From Pyxicephalus adspersus (lineage: Eukaryota; Chordata; Amphibia; Anura; Pyxicephalidae), in the NCBI RefSeq assembly GCF_032062135.1, contig NC_092869.1, positions 42,843,040 through 42,907,039 of the forward strand: a stretch of DNA of 64,000 bases, read 5' to 3'. Numbering within the stretch: position 1 is the first letter of the stretch; every line of letters starts with the position of its first letter. This document shows, piece after piece, positions 23,401 through 35,434 of the stretch. The notes under the pieces are model-generated. The model saw nothing but the letters and a program-made list of their open reading frames with translations, was not told the DNA's origin and made no database searches. The position numbers were made by a program, and so were the translations under genes.

Positions 23401-24618
23401 TCAGAGGCAGGCAGGGATTGGTAGGTGGGGGATGATGCAGAGGTGGACAGGATAACTGTGGCACCACCTCCATGTAGATCAGTAACGATCACTTACCTGT
23501 CCCGATGCCTCCATCTTCGCAGGCTTTGCTCCCAAAGCGCAGCCTTCTGGGGTTCCTAGGCCAGGCCACCACCCTCCTAGATGGCTCCTGAACACCCATG
23601 GCTCCCTCCTGAATGGTGGCCTTCTTTAAAGGTGGTGAGTCTTTCAGGATGGCACCGGGGGGCAGCGGGGTGACCTCAGACACAAGAACTTTGTCCTGCC
23701 AGGAAGATGTACAGATCCCGAGGGGTCAGTAAATTACCAGATCAACATGGAATCGCCCACAGGAACCTAGGGCAACCTTAGTTGCTTTGTGATGGGTTGT
23801 TCTGGGCTCCTGGAGGGTGTCACCTTCAAATCATTATTACAGGGGATGGCTGTGACCCACACAGGAGGCAATGCACCTACCTCAATGTTTGCCTCCAGGT
23901 GCCTTACATGGGCAATTGTGCTCTCTGATAACAGGGGGCTGGTGGGGGGTCCGGTGCTAAGTCTCCTCCGGGCCGGGGTGCTGCTGCTGAATCCAAAACC
24001 TTTCATCACCTGAAAGAAAAGTCAAGGCCTGGGGGGTTATAGGAGCGAGCAGTAGGGGGGTAGGTAGTTAGGTGAACAGGTAGGTAGGGAGGGCTGGAGG
24101 TGAGTACAGAGGACGGGTGCAGAGACGAGCACAAAGCGGAGATTGTTCCTCACCTTCCCGGTGACGGTGAGGGTCAGTTTGGCCGGAACTCCCTGAGCTG
24201 CCAATTTCACGCAGTCCATGACAATCTCCAGGCTCCAATCTTCCTCCCACACTAGAGATCTGCCAGGACAGACATTAGATTACTAGAGGAGGCAGCAGGT
24301 ACACACCAATCACAATACACTGAGGGTGGTCCCACTGTCTAACCCCACCCAGGAGATACCAGAGCGATAGCTGATTGGAGGGTGATGTGCATAGAATCCT
24401 CCCCAGAGGATCAACCACCTCCCTTGCCTTTCCCAGAAGACCAGAACCCCTGCTTACCGGCATTGTGCGGAGAGGGTCCCAATGTGCTGAGGCTGGGCAG
24501 AGCCGGCAATTAGCTGGGCACACACGAGGGTGTCACTGGTGTAGGAGCTCCAATCCCCGAGGCTGAAGATGACCAGCTGTTTGGGGAGGGGTAGGGGCAA
24601 TGGCAGCTGGAACATCAT
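20454..24618 (-). CDS. Kelch-repeat protein, unassigned family
   Basis: I do not recognise this gene and know of no mammalian gene between GSTZ1 and TMED8. Exons: 24618-24458, 24259-24154, 24009-23881, 23695-23497, 22567-22457, 22361-22177, 22091-21895, 21723-21626, 21548-21488, 21284-21187, 20671-20454. All junctions are GT-AG and join in phase to 520 aa with a stop at 20454-20456. Residues 200-520 carry six Kelch motifs, with Gly-Gly pairs at about 217, 272, 321, 377, 432 and 499 (for example LYVFGG, LLIFGG, LLVHGG), each preceded by a HSAT-like strand and followed by a conserved Trp or Tyr, so a six-bladed propeller is expected. Residues 1-198 match nothing I know: a first segment (QLVIFSLGDWSS to LTVTGK) looks folded, then a Ser/Pro/Arg-rich linker. 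No signal peptide or membrane segment is evident. The start is the first of two adjacent ATGs and could be preceded by further exons. Confidence 0.85.
21365..21485. repeat. 58-bp tandem duplication carrying CTCF-like sites
   Basis: A 58-bp segment including GTGATAAATAGTGATGGTGG is present twice in succession with one or two differences. Each copy carries CACCAGGGGGCGCC, at 21409-21422 and 21467-21480, which is an almost ideal CTCF core. The duplication lies in a short intron of the Kelch gene. Confidence 0.9.
22860..23455. repeat. G-rich minisatellite, 36-40 bp unit
   Basis: About fifteen copies of a unit of the form GGTGGGCAGGGGGTGGTAGG followed by TGGGTGATGATCGCAGA. Each copy has several runs of three or more G on the plus strand. 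It occupies the intron between exons 23695-23497 and 22567-22457 of the Kelch gene. Confidence 0.93.
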
Positions 24619-25483
24619 CCGCCCCCCCTTACTGCAGCGACAGAGAGGAGGAGAGCTTCATTACTACATGGGGGCCCAACAGAGACCCCCCCCCCATCAT
24701 CACAAGGACCCCTTAACCATTCCAGGGTCCTTACAGTGAACTAACACCATCCGTTCACAAGGGCCCAACAAGGAACTACTTCCAATACAAAGGTCCACAA
24801 GATAAATCCTCCCCCCCTAGTCCTTACTGACAACAACTACCCCCCCCCCCAATTAAAGGGACCCCTACAGAGAACTTTTCCCACCCCAAATTCCAGTGGC
24901 AATTGAGAGAATTACCCCATTTAAATACCATGCAAACATACAACCCTCTACTTCCCTTGGACCCCCACCTGACCAGTTGCCTCGGTGCCTCCTGCAGAGC
25001 CCAAACTGCAAAAAACTCCACCCGACCCATCCTCCACCCGCTTGGGGGCGCTACAGACAAGGGGGCGGGGCCGGAGCATCATTACAGCCTAAAATGACGC
25101 TCCCTAGCCGGAAATTGCGTCACAGTACAACCCCGGCTTCCGGTATATAGAAATGCTTCATGAAAGTCTAAACACTGTGCTATTCTACACACTCCACATT
25201 CCGTGTCCCCATCATACTACTTCCGGTGTGCGGGGATTGGCCTACTGAATCGGGATTCCCTGTAGCGCCCTGTAGGTGACTGTAAGCTGCACTGGGGGAG
25301 GGGCAGTATAGAGAGGAACTGAAACTAGAATGTGTGTTACTGCTGCCATTACTAGTGCCTAGTAGATATATTTCCTTGCGGCATAATAGAGGTTGTTGTC
25401 TCTTCCTAGACTTCCCTTGTTACATTCAGTTTCCAGGTTAGAAATGGAGAGTCAGTAGATTGGTGCCAGCATCAGCCACATTG

Positions 25484-25890
25484 GTCATGTGATCCCGTCA
25501 GTACCTTAGTGATGGGAGTGGCCATATTACCTGGTCATGTGATCCACCTGTTGGTACCTTGGGAATGGGAGCAGCCATATTGCCTGGTCATGTGATCCCA
25601 TCAGTAGCTTGGTGATGGGAGTGGTCATTTGATCCCCTATCAGTACCTTGGTGATGGGAGTGGCCATATTGCCTGGTCATGTGATCCCCCCTTAGTACCT
25701 TGGTGATGGTAGTGGCCATATGATCCCCTATCAGTACCTTGGTGATAGGAGTAGCCATATTGCCTGATCATGTGATTCCTTGTCAGTACCTTGGTGGTGG
25801 TAGTGGCTTTATTGCCTGGTCATGTAATCTCCACCATCTCTCCCCCACAGTACATTGATGGCGACAGCAGCCACAGTGCCTGGTCATGTG
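25484..25890. repeat. Tandem array rich in TCATGTGA
   Basis: About eight degenerate units of roughly 45-54 bp read TTGGTGATGGGAGTGGCCAT then ATTGCCTGGTCATGTGATCC. About six copies keep an intact TCATGTGA. The array lies upstream of the Kelch gene. Confidence 0.85.
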
Positions 25891-26456
25891 ATCTCCTGGA
25901 CAGGGGGAGCTGTATGTGTAGGCTATAATGGTGCCCCTGCTCAGGAGTCATGCGGATTCTTCAGCTGTGGTCATCGTGATTAAACCAGCGACAGGGTCAG
26001 GGGCCCGAGGCTCAGAGGGGGCTGAAAGGACCTACAATAGGCAGATGAGTGTTTGTCCTGGACCATGGATCAATAAAGGAAGGTTGGCAAGTCTGAGGAT
26101 CATGTGACTGGGTGGGAGGACCATATACCCATGGAAGATAAGGGAGCAGGGTGCATTTTAGGAAATGGCAGGCTGGGGCACCTTCTGAGGGCTTGTGGGG
26201 TCAACACAATATTAGGCTGAGGGGTGGGAGGTTGTTGTATTTATGACATTTGCTCTAAAAACCCAACCTGGCAGAGTGCTGCTTTATGTAGGATCATCAC
26301 CTCCTGTACAACCTACCTCAGAGCTGGGAAGGTTTACTTACATGGACACATACCTGGCCTCTAGTTAGGTGCTTCTTACACAGGTGTGCTCACCTTGTGA
26401 CCTCCCCTCCCATCTTATCCAATACACATCAGACAGCAGGATGAACATGACATACA

Positions 26457-26462
26457 TTTATT
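26457..26462 (-). terminator. tmed8 poly(A) signal (candidate)
   Basis: The plus strand TTTATT reads AATAAA on the minus strand, about 1 kb after the tmed8 stop codon. It is the best candidate for ending the tmed8 transcript. Confidence 0.5.
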
Positions 26463-27469
26463 AAGCCATGAGATCAGAGAACAGAGCTGACACTCCAGAT
26501 CATGTGACTACCTGGACAAAATATGACAACCCATAATGCATCAGAGCCCCTTCCTGAACATTAGGCTCCGCCCCCTGCACACTGCCCAATATTATAAATA
26601 GACTCTGAACTCTAAATATTTACATGGAAAAAGTACAAATAAATAATCATATCTGAGGAATAAAGGCACCTCATCCATCCACCCCCCATCCCACTACCAT
26701 GACCCCCCCCCCCATCCATCTGAAAGATCATGTGATACCCCATGTAAAATTCTCTCACACACAGCCCCCCGCTGCTTATGATGCCTTTACTAAGCCAGCG
26801 ATAGCACCACATATCACTGTGCTGCTCCCTTGTACCTTTGTTGTCTTGCTGATGTACCAGGATCACAGCACTGGCTGCACAGAATTACAAACCCCCACCA
26901 GGTAAAACCGCATTGTATGCATCTGCTTGCCTGTAGTTCAGCTTCAAAAGCCAGGGCACAGGACAGAACCTTTTGAGACAACCAGTTTCCAAAGTCGCCT
27001 TTTTCTGCCGTCTCCTTTGGAGTGTTTGGACAGATCAACCAATTCAACGACATTGAATGACACAGAGGGGGTGTTCAGTTCTGATATCCGTGGCCCCGCT
27101 TTAGTGATATGTATAACAAACCCACCCAGCCCCTCTCCCCCCACCAGGAAACTGGCGAGCGGCCATGACCAGTGGTCTTCTAATCGAGGAGAGGGATTGG
27201 AGGGTGTAAAGTGGTCTGTTAACCTTTCACATGCCGCTCAGTGTCAGTGCAGCACATAAGTGTTCCCCCTATTGGTGGCACACAGACACCCATCCTCCTG
27301 AGGTATGTGGGTAGAAGCAGAGGATTGTGGGTAGAAGAGCTGCAAAGCATTGGAGGACTTCAGAAGCTGATCTGTGTGGATTCACACACAAACACCCCAG
27401 TTCTGGGATTAAACACCAGCTGTGCGGTGTTCAGTTTTTGGGGGTCCCACATCCCGGCACTCCACATTC

Positions 27470-30400
27470 TCAGCTGCTGTAGTAAACGTGGAAGTACAGC
27501 GTCTTGTTTCGCAGCAGGGAGTAGGAATTGTCCAGTTTAAGCAGATATACACCTTCCCCGGGGTAGTCGTGGTTCCCGGCCTGCACCTCACGATGACTGT
27601 CCCTGCGGAACACCTGCATGATCTCCCCGTAGCGGCTACGCAGGCGGTACACCGATCCACGTTCCACGTCTCCCTCCCGGCTGTGCCCTAAAACAAAAAC
27701 ATCAGTATGGGAAGACCAGAATGATAGAATGAGGAAGCCACAGAAATCTAGATTCTCCACCCCACCCCCAAGGAGCCTGCCTTCAGGTTCCCACCTCTAA
27801 ATAGAGACCCCACCTACAAAAACCACACTAATAGATTTACCGATCGCAGAGTCACCATCCTTGGAGACCCCACTCTCAAACATTTCCAATCTACCTCCCT
27901 CTAAAAACCCAGCCTCCTAGTTTTTTACCCCAAGAGCCATCATTCATATACACCCTGCCCCCAAATGGCTTTTCTCTATAGCCCCCACCCCCAGTCTGAC
28001 TCACAAGGGCTCTCCGTCTCCTCCTCTTCCTCATCGTCGCTGGAGTCACTGACTTGTATGGTCACGGCTGTGCTGGTCACCGGAGTCCAATCAAAATAGA
28101 TCCCAAACCCGATGTCGTAATCGTCTGTGGCAAACTCCCAGCAGAGTCGCTTCCCTTCGGGGTGTGTGGGGACTCGGACAGTCATCACCTCCCCCCTCCT
28201 CACAGTGAGCATTCCATGCTTCTCACTAGCCATCCGGTGCTTGAATTCCCGAATATTGGCACTGGTCCAGGTGGTGGCCGGTCTCAGAGGTGGGGGAGGT
28301 GCTACAGAGGATGAAAGAATGGATGAATCTTTTCTGTCTGTTGTCACCGGATATCGCCAATCTCGATCCTCACCTTTTTTCTCTGTTACAGCCGGGTCAT
28401 CAGTGTCCTGCTCCACCTTCACTATGTTCACCATGCCGGCCTGCTCCGACTGGATCATAAGGACATCCAGAGGTGGGGGGTCTGAGCAGCCAGACAGGAG
28501 GGCTTCCAGTTCCTATAAAAAGGGACAGACAGGAATGTAGAGTATGTGTAAAGAATTATAATTATTGTTATAGGACACCCCCCAGGGGGTGGGCAAAAGA
28601 CTCCGGGGGCATTCCGTACCATTTGGGCTGTCCGTCTGGGGGAGCTGATCCGGTGCAGAATCAAGAATACAAAACTGGAAAGTAGTAGGATTGAATGTAT
28701 ATATAGAATGTTGAGGTGTAACTTTGGGCAAGGAGGATTAGAGAGGATGAAATTTGGGGGTATAAATGTGGAGGAGGGATTGGGATGGGGGGTGTACTAT
28801 TAGACGATATTGAAAAGGAAGGGGGAGGCCGGGTCAAAAGATTTAGAAATGGGGATTAAACTGGGATAAAAAATTGGGGAATATACAACTTGGAATGAGC
28901 AATGGGAATAGGTAAAACCTTGGGCAAGGAATGGGGGGTAAACCATGGTAAAGGTTTAGATGGGGGGGGGGGATTACCAGGGTCAAAAGATTTAAAGGAG
29001 CTATAAACAGGATACAAACTTGAAGAGGGAATGTTGGGGAGTAACCAGAGATGGGGGTATAGCCTGAGATGAGGGATCTGGGAGGGGGTAACCTTAGATT
29101 AGGATGGGGAAGAGGGTATAGCCTTTGATGAACATTATGCTGCGTGTCTGTAGTGCCCTTATGGGGATATATATTACCCATTAGGAGTGTGTGGGGTGGG
29201 GGTTCTGATTGCTCACCTTGTCCAGGGAACTCTTGGCGGGCTCTGATGATCTCTCCTTACTTTCTCCATCAGGACTCGTCTCAGCAGGATCTGGGTTAGT
29301 GACTTCTGTGTCTAAATTTGCCCTGCAAAAGGTAAATGATTTAACCCCTCCACTGGCACGAGTTTACAAGGATCAGAGAGTCTTTTGGGGGGGGGGGGCT
29401 TATGTTTACATACCCTTCATTGTCCTGACATTCTTCATTTTTTCTCTCCTCCACAGGCGACGCCATCATCGCCTCCTCCAGGACTCCGCCATCTGCAGGA
29501 AGACAAACAGACATCACAGGTGGAAAACACCTAGGACACTTCCTGCCCACCTCTCCCCTCATTCATGTGACTGGGGGTAGACTGGGTATAGATAGACCTC
29601 TGATTTGTTAGCCTTATTCATCCTCACTGTCCAATCGTGGGTTGGGAGTGTATTGCTCCTTCTCACCACTACTCCTGCTGGTAGACTGTAAGCTCTTCTG
29701 CCAAGGATTCTCTGCACTGGGGCGTCTGTGTATGGTGCAATCCTTTCTGTACCCTCTTTGTACTGCACTCCGCCTGCAGTTGGTTTTTTATACACAGCTA
29801 GGAAAGAGTTAGCAGAGACGTTCTCTTTTTGGCTCAAATGTACTTAACAGCACAGTCCCTCCTCCGCCTCTGGAGTGTAAGCTCTTGTGGAGACTGTGTG
29901 CAAGACAGTCTGACACATCCCCGGCTGTGTTGAGTACATCACCGGATAATGACACGCTTCCCGCCATCTGCAATCACACAGGTAATTATCTTCCCTTCTC
30001 CCCAGAGTTAGGGGCGGTACTTGTATCTCCATGGGCCCCCAGTGACTCCTCCCAGATCTCCTATTATAGACACCAGGTGCAGTGTGCAAGACTTGCATCA
30101 GGTGTGATGTGGCCCCCATGGGCCCTGTACATGATTAACTCTTCCCTTACCAGTCATTTAGCATGTCTGTAATTAAATATCACACAGTAATAATTATTCT
30201 ATTTGTAAGCTATATCCTTTGTACAGGCTGCAGCAGTTACTTCTAGAGCCTGTGCAAATGATAAGTCAAATACTGCGCACACTGTTAGTTGTCTCACTGC
30301 CATCCAATAGGCAACAGCAGCAAACTGATTGGATGGATTGCTAAATGGTATTGGTGTGTTCAGGGACACAGGGGCCCCGATATTCATTCATGGGGTATAT

Positions 30401-31474
30401 TGTATACATGTAAGGTTTATGGTGAGCAACCCCTTTCCCAGGTATGGAATGAAATTCTGTCTGGGTTTATTTGCATAACTTTGAATTGGAGATCTAAGAT
30501 TTTCCAGCAGTCAAATCAACCTGAAAGGTGAAATCTGATGAGGGTGTCATGGTGACTGTGTCCACTCACCCCCCAGATTCTTTACACCCCCCAAAGAAAA
30601 AAGTGCATTATGGGAAGACCTCATATATCACTCTATAGGGGGTAACAAGGTCTGTATTTAGGGGTTCCCCCCACCCAGGAAAAGGTGCATGATGGGAAGG
30701 GCCCCAAATATTACTAAATATGGGGTAACAGGTCTGTATATAGGGGTCCCCCCACCCAGGAAGATGTGCATTATGGAAAGGACCCCATATATTACTAAAT
30801 ATGGGGTGACAGAAGTCTGTATATAGGGGTCTCCCACCCAGGAAGAGGTGCATTATGGGAAGGCCCCTATATATTACTAAATATGGGGTGACAGAGGTCT
30901 GTATCTAGGGGTTCCCCCACACAGGAAGAGGTGCATGATGGGAAGGGCCTCATATTACTAAATATGGGGGTGACAGGTCTGTATATAGCGGCCCCCCACC
31001 TAGGAAAAGGGGCATTATTGGAAGGGCCCCTATATTACTCTATACGGGGTGACAGGTCTGTATCTAGGGGTCCCCCCATCAAGGAAGAAGGGGAAAGGCC
31101 CCAAATATCATTCTATAGGGGATAACAAGGTCTGTTTACAGGGTCTCCCCATCTAGGAAGGTGCATTATATAAGGAGCCCCATATGTTACTTAATTTGGG
31201 GTGACAGAGGTCTGTATATAGGGGTCCCCCACCCAGGAAGAGGTGCATTATGGGAAGGGCCCTATATATCAGGAAGAGGGGAAGTAAAGGAAACCCCCAA
31301 GTATAACTCTAAATGTTGGTAAACGGCCTGCATAGGGCTATGGTGCGGCATCTTACCTGCAGGCAGGTCTCCAGCCTCCTTTTCCTCGAAGCCCCCGGTC
31401 TCCCGCTTTTCCTCTGCTCCGCTACCCCCAGTCCGCTCCCCGGACTCAGCCGCAGCATCCTGCGCCACATCCAT
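27470..31474 (-). CDS. tmed8: TMED8, GOLD-domain protein
   Basis: TMED8 is a GOLD-domain protein related to p24 trafficking proteins but without their membrane anchor; its exact job is poorly known. Exons: 31474-31357, 29492-29414, 29322-29217, 28512-28374, 28301-28005, 27687-27470. They join in phase to 318 aa (human 325). The first half is acidic and low in structure. The GOLD domain covers the last two exons and includes [20 protein letters not shown], an acidic [10 protein letters not shown] loop, and the C-terminal strand [12 protein letters not shown]. The start ATG at 31474 gives [10 protein letters not shown]. The first intron (29493-31356) holds an 80-bp tandem array. The gene is head to head with samd15. 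Confidence 0.95.
30600..31275. repeat. Tandem repeat, about 80-82 bp unit
   Basis: About eight copies of a unit that includes TACTAAATATGGGGTGACAG, GTCTGTATATAGGGGTCCCC and GAAGAGGTGCATTATGGGAA. It lies in the first intron of tmed8. Confidence 0.93.
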
Positions 31475-31734
31475 CAGCCGCTGTCTCCAGCTCGGAATTG
31501 TTCGGCAATCTCCGGAGAGGATCTGATACCAGCCTATTACAGTAGCCGGCGTGTAGGGGGCGTGGACTAAGGTGCTCAACGAGGCCCTGTCGGAAATTGC
31601 CGATTAAAGGCGATGAGAGCCGAGCAAATGTACCTCGGCGAAGTTGGATGTAGGAGTGGATGCCATGGAGATACAGGAAGACGGAAGTAGTGGTTGCTAG
31701 AGACGCGAAGGGTCGCCAGGCACTTCTGGCACAG
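31475..31734. promoter_or_regulatory. Compact tmed8/samd15 bidirectional promoter
   Basis: Only about 185-260 bases separate the tmed8 ATG (minus, 31474) from the samd15 ATG choices (plus, 31660 or 31735). The interval is moderately CpG-rich and has no obvious TATA box, which fits a shared bidirectional promoter. Confidence 0.6.
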
Positions 31735-32610
<876 letters not shown>

Positions 32611-32963
32611 CCAGAGAGCACTGCTCCACCCATAAATCCAACAACCGATTCACCTTGGAGCAGGACACGTGACCCAATAACACTTTACTTCTACAATCAG
32701 CTGCTCTCTGCTCACCTCCAGTTTCCTCCACGAGTTCCTGGACCCTGTATATAAGGAGGACCTGTAGTATATGTTTGTGGTCTGTAATATACCCAGCACC
32801 ATCTCACCCCAATACACCACACAAAATAAAATGTTATTCCACATTTACTGCATTCATCTGTGAGTGTTCAATAAACTGACTTTGCCCATGTCAGGGTGGC
32901 ACCATATCTGGGTTTGGTAGTAATGTATTAAATGTCCATGGCTTGGTACATAGGTGTTGTCAT
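32611..32963. other. Convergent samd15/noxred1 3' ends
   Basis: The stops of the two genes face each other across 353 bases. Plus-strand AATAAA at 32825-32830 and 32870-32875 suit samd15. No canonical minus-strand signal for noxred1 was seen in the gap, so its 3' UTR may overlap samd15. Confidence 0.6.
32825..32830 (+). terminator. samd15 poly(A) signal
   Basis: AATAAA, 215 bases after the samd15 stop codon; a second AATAAA lies at 32870-32875. Confidence 0.7.
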
Positions 32964-35360
32964 TCAGGAGGAGGAGGTCTGCTGGGGGTCCACATGGAGA
33001 AGGGTGCAGTACAGATTGGCTAGCTGTGTTCGGAGTTGGGTGGAACCAGCCAGGTGCTGACTGAGTGGAGTCTCCTTCATCTGGACACGGCTCAGATCAA
33101 ACCTGGGAAACAGACTGCAAAGAGGAGGGGAGTCAGTGTGATGCCATCCGTGTACTAGGTAAATCTGACCCCCAACTATAGAGAATAAAGGGTTGCCAGA
33201 AATATAGCTTACATGAGAACCCCCCCACCTTCCTATCTTGCCTAATGAATTCTAGCCACTCTGGGTCACTTTTACCTGCTCTGCCTTTCCCCAGGGTCAT
33301 TTTACCCTGCCCCCTCTTATCCACTCACTGTCACCCCTTCCCCCCAAGCCACTCTCACTTGCCCCCCCCAGGTCATTTTTACCTGTCACCACTTCCCAAG
33401 TCACTCACCTGTCATGCCCTCCCTCCAAGTCAACCCCTTCCCCCNNNNNNNNNNNNNNNNNNNNNNNNNNNNNNNNNNNNNNNNNNNNNNNNNNNNNNNN
33501 NNNNNNNNNNNNNNNNNNNNNNNNNNNNNNNNNNNNNNNNNNNCCTGCCCCCCCCCAAGTCACTCTCACCTGTCACCCTGTCCTTCTCACCTGTCACTCT
33601 CCCCCTGGGGTCACTTTTAACAGTGAACCCCCCAGTCACTCTCACCTGTTTGCTGTAAATGATGCTGCAAACTCTCTGCTCACAAAATTGGATTTTGTGA
33701 ATCCAGCTGCCTGGGGGGAGTCCTCTGATTCAATCCCCTTTTGGATAAGCCTGTTCAGGACGCTCACAGCCTGGTCATGTGACAGATCATGTGATGTACA
33801 CATATTGAGGACAGCGTAGACTGCAGGCTCTAGGAAGCGGCTGACCATGCAAACTCCACCTGGGTGGAGCAGACAATTAGAAAATCACCTTATAGGACTT
33901 TACAGATTAATCTCCACAGCTGCCATCTTTGGCCACTCCAGGCATCAAAATGACAGCTGACCAGCCCCAAGTGTACAATCCTGATACTTCTACAGAAATA
34001 AAGGTGGGGAGGGGAACTGAGGCGGTGACAGAAAAGTTCAAGAATCTCTTACCTGCATCCTGCAGCTCCCCAGGAATTGTGGCCCTCACAAGAGGCCCAT
34101 CCTTCAGTCTCTCTGTCAAAGAGTTGTGTTGGTGACACATCGGCTGATCGTCCCTGGGGTCACACTTGTACTCCGGTCTGATGACATTGCTGTGACTCAG
34201 GAGTCCCATTAATCTACAGGGGACACAAGATGGCGCTATACAAGGGTGGAATACATTGCCAGTAATCAGCCCACTTCTATACGGTGACCCCGCACACTCT
34301 TACCTGGACAGCGGTACGGCAGACACCAGGCTGTACACCACACACCCCTCTGATAGCTGGCCACGAATTTCTGCACACACAGCCGGCAGTTGTGACGGGA
34401 GACAGCACAGGAAAACCATATGAGCCCCTCTGACCAGCTTCACGTTGTCATAGAAACACCGAACCCCCCGATCCCGGAGTTCTCCTGTAGGGGACAGGTG
34501 TCACTGACAACACAGAACACAATGGTGGCATTCAATATCAGATGTCAATGAGCTGCGATTTGATTGGCTCCTGCAGACAAAGCAAATTCTTCATCTTCTC
34601 CAGATCTCTGCCTGGTACAGGTTTTCATGCTATCACTTACCTTCAGTGTGTGCTGCATGTGGGCAGGCAGAATGGCAGCTTGTCTTGTTGATTTCAGAGA
34701 GTTTGGCCATGCAGCCGGACAAGTGGATGACTTACAGCACCTACAACATAACATGGTGGCTCTGTGGGACCACACTGTACACCAGATAACTTACGGAGGG
34801 TCTCGGGCCGGCGGGTGGACACACTGATATCATCAGCCCGAAGGTCTGTCAGGTCAAGGAGACAATGAACCAGCTGCTTCCCCAGATGACCGGCACCAAT
34901 GACACCAACATGGAATCCTTGCCATGTGATATGGGGGATGGCCTGCAAAGCCTTCCTAGGAGGGAACCAAAACAAATAAGTCTTCCAGTTATTGCTATTC
35001 CATGACGCGGCCTACACCATGGAACAGGACAGGAAGTCATGGGCGTAATGCTCAGCCAATCAGTCTCTGCTGAAATGCTCATGTGTTAAAACAAAACAGA
35101 GTGTTGACTTATCAGACAGGACATGCCCCCTATCAGGTGTTTGTTAAAAATTGGGAATCCTGGGAACCCCCCACTCGCCCCCTGAAAGTTGGACAGTTAT
35201 CTCACCGGGTTTGGAGAAGCAATTGGCAGAAGAATACAGAGTGAGCGCAGGCATGTGCTGCCAAATTCCCTCCACGCCTCCTTAGCTTCACTAAATCCTG
35301 GTGCTGCACAGCAACTCCGGACTCAAACTGCAGTGAGCGGAGCCCAGCTGTGATCTCCAT
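32964..35360 (-). CDS. noxred1: NADP-dependent oxidoreductase domain-containing protein 1
   Basis: NOXRED1 belongs to the Rossmann-fold group that includes pyrroline-5-carboxylate reductases; its substrate is unknown. Exons: 35360-35206, 34955-34795, 34484-34304, 34213-34053, 33859-33646, 33102-32964. They join in phase to 336 aa (human about 359). The dinucleotide-binding loop reads GVIGAGHLG, with GxGxxG at residues 72-77. STRRPETL after the next strand is the expected place for NADP-phosphate contact. [12 protein letters not shown] follows as the next Rossmann strand. The start at ATG 35360 ([13 protein letters not shown]) lies inside an exon whose acceptor is at 35380, so a 5' UTR exon upstream is implied. 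The N gap at 33445-33543 falls in an intron. Confidence 0.93.
33445..33543. other. Assembly gap (99 N)
   Basis: A run of N inside a C-rich stretch of a noxred1 intron; the flanks are low-complexity CCCC- and CACTCTCACCTGTCA-like repeats, which explains the gap. Confidence 0.99.
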
Positions 35361-35434
35361 TGAGGCCGACGATGAGCTCTCTGGAAGAAAAAGACACTGA
35401 AAGTGGTACTGCACACATATGTGTGAACATGGGG

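Larger units (their letters stand above)
24619..27469. other. Kelch upstream region and tmed8 3' UTR
   Basis: The left part (to about 25300) contains the likely Kelch promoter with GGGGGCGGGGCC near 25060 and TTCCGGT motifs near 25137 and 25220. From 25484 to 25890 lies a tandem array. The right part (26457-27469) is the probable tmed8 3' UTR. No further coding exon was recognised. Confidence 0.55.
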
